This document shows positions 8,791 to 10,501 of a DNA stretch of 10,501 nt, one piece after another. The position numbers and the translations under genes were made by a program. The stretch's first letter is position 1. Each line of letters starts with the position of its first letter. The notes under the pieces are model-generated. The model did no database searches. It saw nothing but the letters and a program-made list of their open reading frames with translations, and had not been told where the DNA came from. The DNA is taken from assembly GCA_018623505.1 (NCBI GenBank), contig JAAZVM010000009.1, forward strand, positions 1 to 10,501. The letters run 5' to 3'. This DNA is from Patescibacteria group bacterium (GTDB lineage: Bacteria; Patescibacteriota; Gracilibacteria; BD1-5; UBA6164).

Positions 8791-9218
8791 GCAAATTTTT
8801 TGTACATAAATAAGTTTTGTAATACTCAGTAAAAGAAAAGTATAAAAAAGAATAAACTAGCTAGTAAGTACTTTATAAAATTGTATTTAAAGTCAGCTAA
8901 AAGTATGTTTTCTGATCTTTCTAAAATCCTATCATTACATTTTTTTATTATCTCATTTTTTTGCTCTTCAGTAAGTTTTCATTCATTTTCTGATCAATAC
9001 TCTTGAATATAATAAGTATTTTGATAACTAGATAAATTATTACAATCATTTATTTCCCAAAAATAAAACTTATTAGCATGGTTTTCTGGTGTTATATTTC
9101 TCAAAACTAAAAGCTCTTTAGCTGTAAAGTAAGAAAAATATAAAAAACCTAGAAAACTTAAAAATATAAAAATATGCAAAATAAGATAAGTAATTTTATA
9201 TTGTTTTTCGTTGTTCAT
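8778..9218 (-). CDS. Hypothetical two-TM membrane protein
   Basis: The 146-residue protein matches no family I recognise. TM1 spans about 11-31 (aromatic- and Leu-rich, after a basic N-terminus with K5 and K8) and TM2 spans about 114-134, followed by a basic end (K140, K141, K145, K146). By the positive-inside rule both ends are cytosolic and residues about 34-112 form an external loop. That loop carries C59 and C94, which could pair in a disulfide, plus many Asn and Tyr. The rest of the loop is helical and charged (LTEEQKNEIIKKCNDRILER). A third Cys, C144, is at the tail. It starts 9 bases after the DUF2130 stop and overlaps the IMPACT gene by 13 bases. A TGA at codon 75 would cut it in half under the standard code. 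Confidence 0.82.
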
Positions 9219-9227
9219 AAAATTTAA

Positions 9228-10499
9228 TTATTTAATAAAATTATTTAAATCATCTTCTAAATCATCCTCTTCATCATCAAATCAAAGTTCAAGTTTAGTA
9301 CTTCACGGAAGAGCTTGTCACATAAGACTTTCAAGTTCTCAATACATACCAGTAACCGCAAAAGTAGCTCTTTCTAAATCCTTTTCTCTTCTTTTCCAAT
9401 TTCTTTCCATAGCTCTTCTTTCAGCATCTATTCAAGATTTTAAGTTTGCAAATACATCAACCATCATATTTATCTTACTAGAAAACTCTTCACTAGTCAG
9501 ATATCTATAAAGCATCTCCATTTTTGCATCTTTTCACTCTAGAGATTTCTCAACTTTTGATATAGATAGTAGTTTATCTCTAAGTAATGCTCAAACTGCT
9601 ATAGCATACTCAGGAAGACAAACCATAACATCATCTATCATAGAAAAGTTTTTTACATCTTTTGGTAATACATTTGTAACTAAAACAGCCAAATTACCGT
9701 TTACTTTTAACTTATCTTCTTTTAGTTTCATAAGCCATGAGTCTTGCCAGGCTTTTGTATTTTTTGATTCCCAGACTATTATTCAGGCATTTAATCCTAG
9801 ATTATTTTTTACAGTTTGTATAAGGTCTGCTCACTTTATACCTGTTGGTACATCTTCTATATTATCAATTGGGAAATTCTGCATCAGAGCATTTTTTAAA
9901 TCATCTTCACTTATATCTCACTGTATTTGTTGACTTCACTGCTCTGCTTTTCTTTTTGCATCATCTAGTGATTTTTTCAGTTGTTCTTGTTGTTTTTGGT
10001 ATTCTAGCTCTTTTTTTCTGAAATCTTCTTGGATTTTTTCCATTTTTTCATTCATCTCTTTTTGAGAGTTTTCTTTAAATCTATCTTCTATAGACTTTTC
10101 TATATTTTTTCTTTCTTCTAATAATTTTTTCTCCATTTCAAGTTCAAAGTTTTTTTCCTTATCTTCAAGTTCTCTTTTCATTTTTATAAACTCAAGCTCT
10201 TTTTTCTTTGACTCTTCTCTTTCTTTTTGTGCTTTTTCTAGTTGTGATTGCATATCTTTCATCTCTAGTTCCATATCTTTTTTTGCTTCTTGAGCTTTTT
10301 TTTCTGCATATTCAGCTGCTTTTTTTCTCATCTCAGCTGTTTTATCTTCTAACTCTTTTTCAAACTTTTGCCTTTCTTGCTCTTGCTCTTGTTTTAGTTT
10401 TTGCTCTTGCTCAGCAAGCATAGACTTATACCTTTCTTCCCCTATTTTATCTAAATCTATCTGTGTACTACAATTTGGACAAGTTATTTTTTGTGACAT
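9228..10499 (-). CDS. DUF2130 protein: zinc-ribbon half, long coiled coil, PD-(D/E)XK-like domain
   Basis: The complete gene encodes 423 residues, close to the family's usual length. Residues 7-10 form a CPNC zinc-knuckle half-motif. Residues about 25-187 are a Glu/Lys/Gln-rich coiled coil. Residues about 195-300 form the DUF2130 core with KGADLIQTV (D225), then GIIVWESKNTKAW (E244, K246) and WLMKLKED, then KVNGNLAVLVTNVLP. The D...ExK order resembles PD-(D/E)XK nucleases, as previously proposed for this family, but activity and substrate are not established. A second helical region (about 330-400) precedes an acidic tail (FDDEEDDLEDD). It has no TM segment, so it is cytosolic. It appears first in the operon, though its promoter lies outside the window. 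The first in-frame TGA is codon 188, so under the standard code it would look like a truncated coiled-coil protein. Confidence 0.92.
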
Positions 10500-10501
10500 A
10501 T

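Noticed and set aside
9211..9510. Plus-strand 99-codon ORF with a poly-Ser stretch
   Set aside because: It is antisense to the acidic Asp/Glu tail and helical end of DUF2130; the Ser run is just the complement of GAT/GAA codons.
36..9938. The window looks like decayed pseudogenes with many internal stops under the standard code
   Set aside because: All the in-frame breaks are TGA, they fall on conserved glycines, and the frames are otherwise intact with TAA or TAG ends.
9940..10420. Tandem DNA repeats (recurring CTTTTTT/TTCTTC-like units)
   Set aside because: The pattern comes from coiled-coil codons (AAA, GAA, GAG) and has no fixed period.
10208..10423. Plus-strand Leu/Phe-rich ORF resembling a membrane protein
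   Set aside because: It is the complement of the Lys/Glu/Gln coiled coil of DUF2130, a common artefact.
36..10499. TGA read as tryptophan (Mycoplasma/Spiroplasma code 4)
   Set aside because: It would give FEWESLFND, WHSLWW and RWWSC in place of invariant Gly residues. TGG is also in normal use as Trp.

Overview
The window is a very AT-rich bacterial segment that makes sense only if TGA is read as glycine (translation table 25). With TGA as a stop, every gene except those with little glycine breaks into fragments. With TGA as glycine, nine full-length genes and one nearly edge-filling gene appear, and TGA falls on invariant family glycines (LRGALAL in the antiporter, GHSLGG in the hydrolase, RWGSC in the YgjP-like protein, FGENR in YggS, DDGE and RYFGG in the IMPACT protein). 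TGG still encodes Trp. This code is known from Candidatus Absconditabacteria (SR1) and Gracilibacteria, so the organism is almost certainly one of these ultra-small Patescibacteria/CPR lineages. The window does not tell which.

Layout. (1) 36-3738, minus strand: a Wzx/MATE-type polysaccharide flippase followed by a CPA1-type Na+/H+ antiporter with a long cytosolic tail, ending in a hairpin terminator at 10-37. (2) 3739-3871: a short divergent intergenic region with a -10-like TATAAT flanked by a 7-bp inverted repeat. (3) 3872-5936, plus strand: a two-gene operon of unknown function, a membrane-anchored TPR protein and a 178-residue helical protein. (4) 5938-5968: a near-perfect bidirectional terminator shared with the convergent operon. 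(5) 5959-10499, minus strand: a tightly packed run of seven genes. In transcription order these are a DUF2130 coiled-coil/nuclease-like protein, a two-TM protein, an IMPACT-domain protein, a YgjP/DUF45 metallopeptidase-like protein, the YggS PLP-binding protein, a small serine hydrolase and an unknown 148-residue protein.

The long operon looks like a housekeeping/stress cluster rather than one pathway. YggS controls PLP balance, IMPACT-family proteins are linked to translation control, and DUF45 and DUF2130 proteins are poorly characterised. The left part is envelope-related. No tRNA, rRNA, CRISPR array, insertion sequence or phage gene was seen. None of the starts has a convincing Shine-Dalgarno sequence. 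No gap without a gene exceeds about 135 bases.
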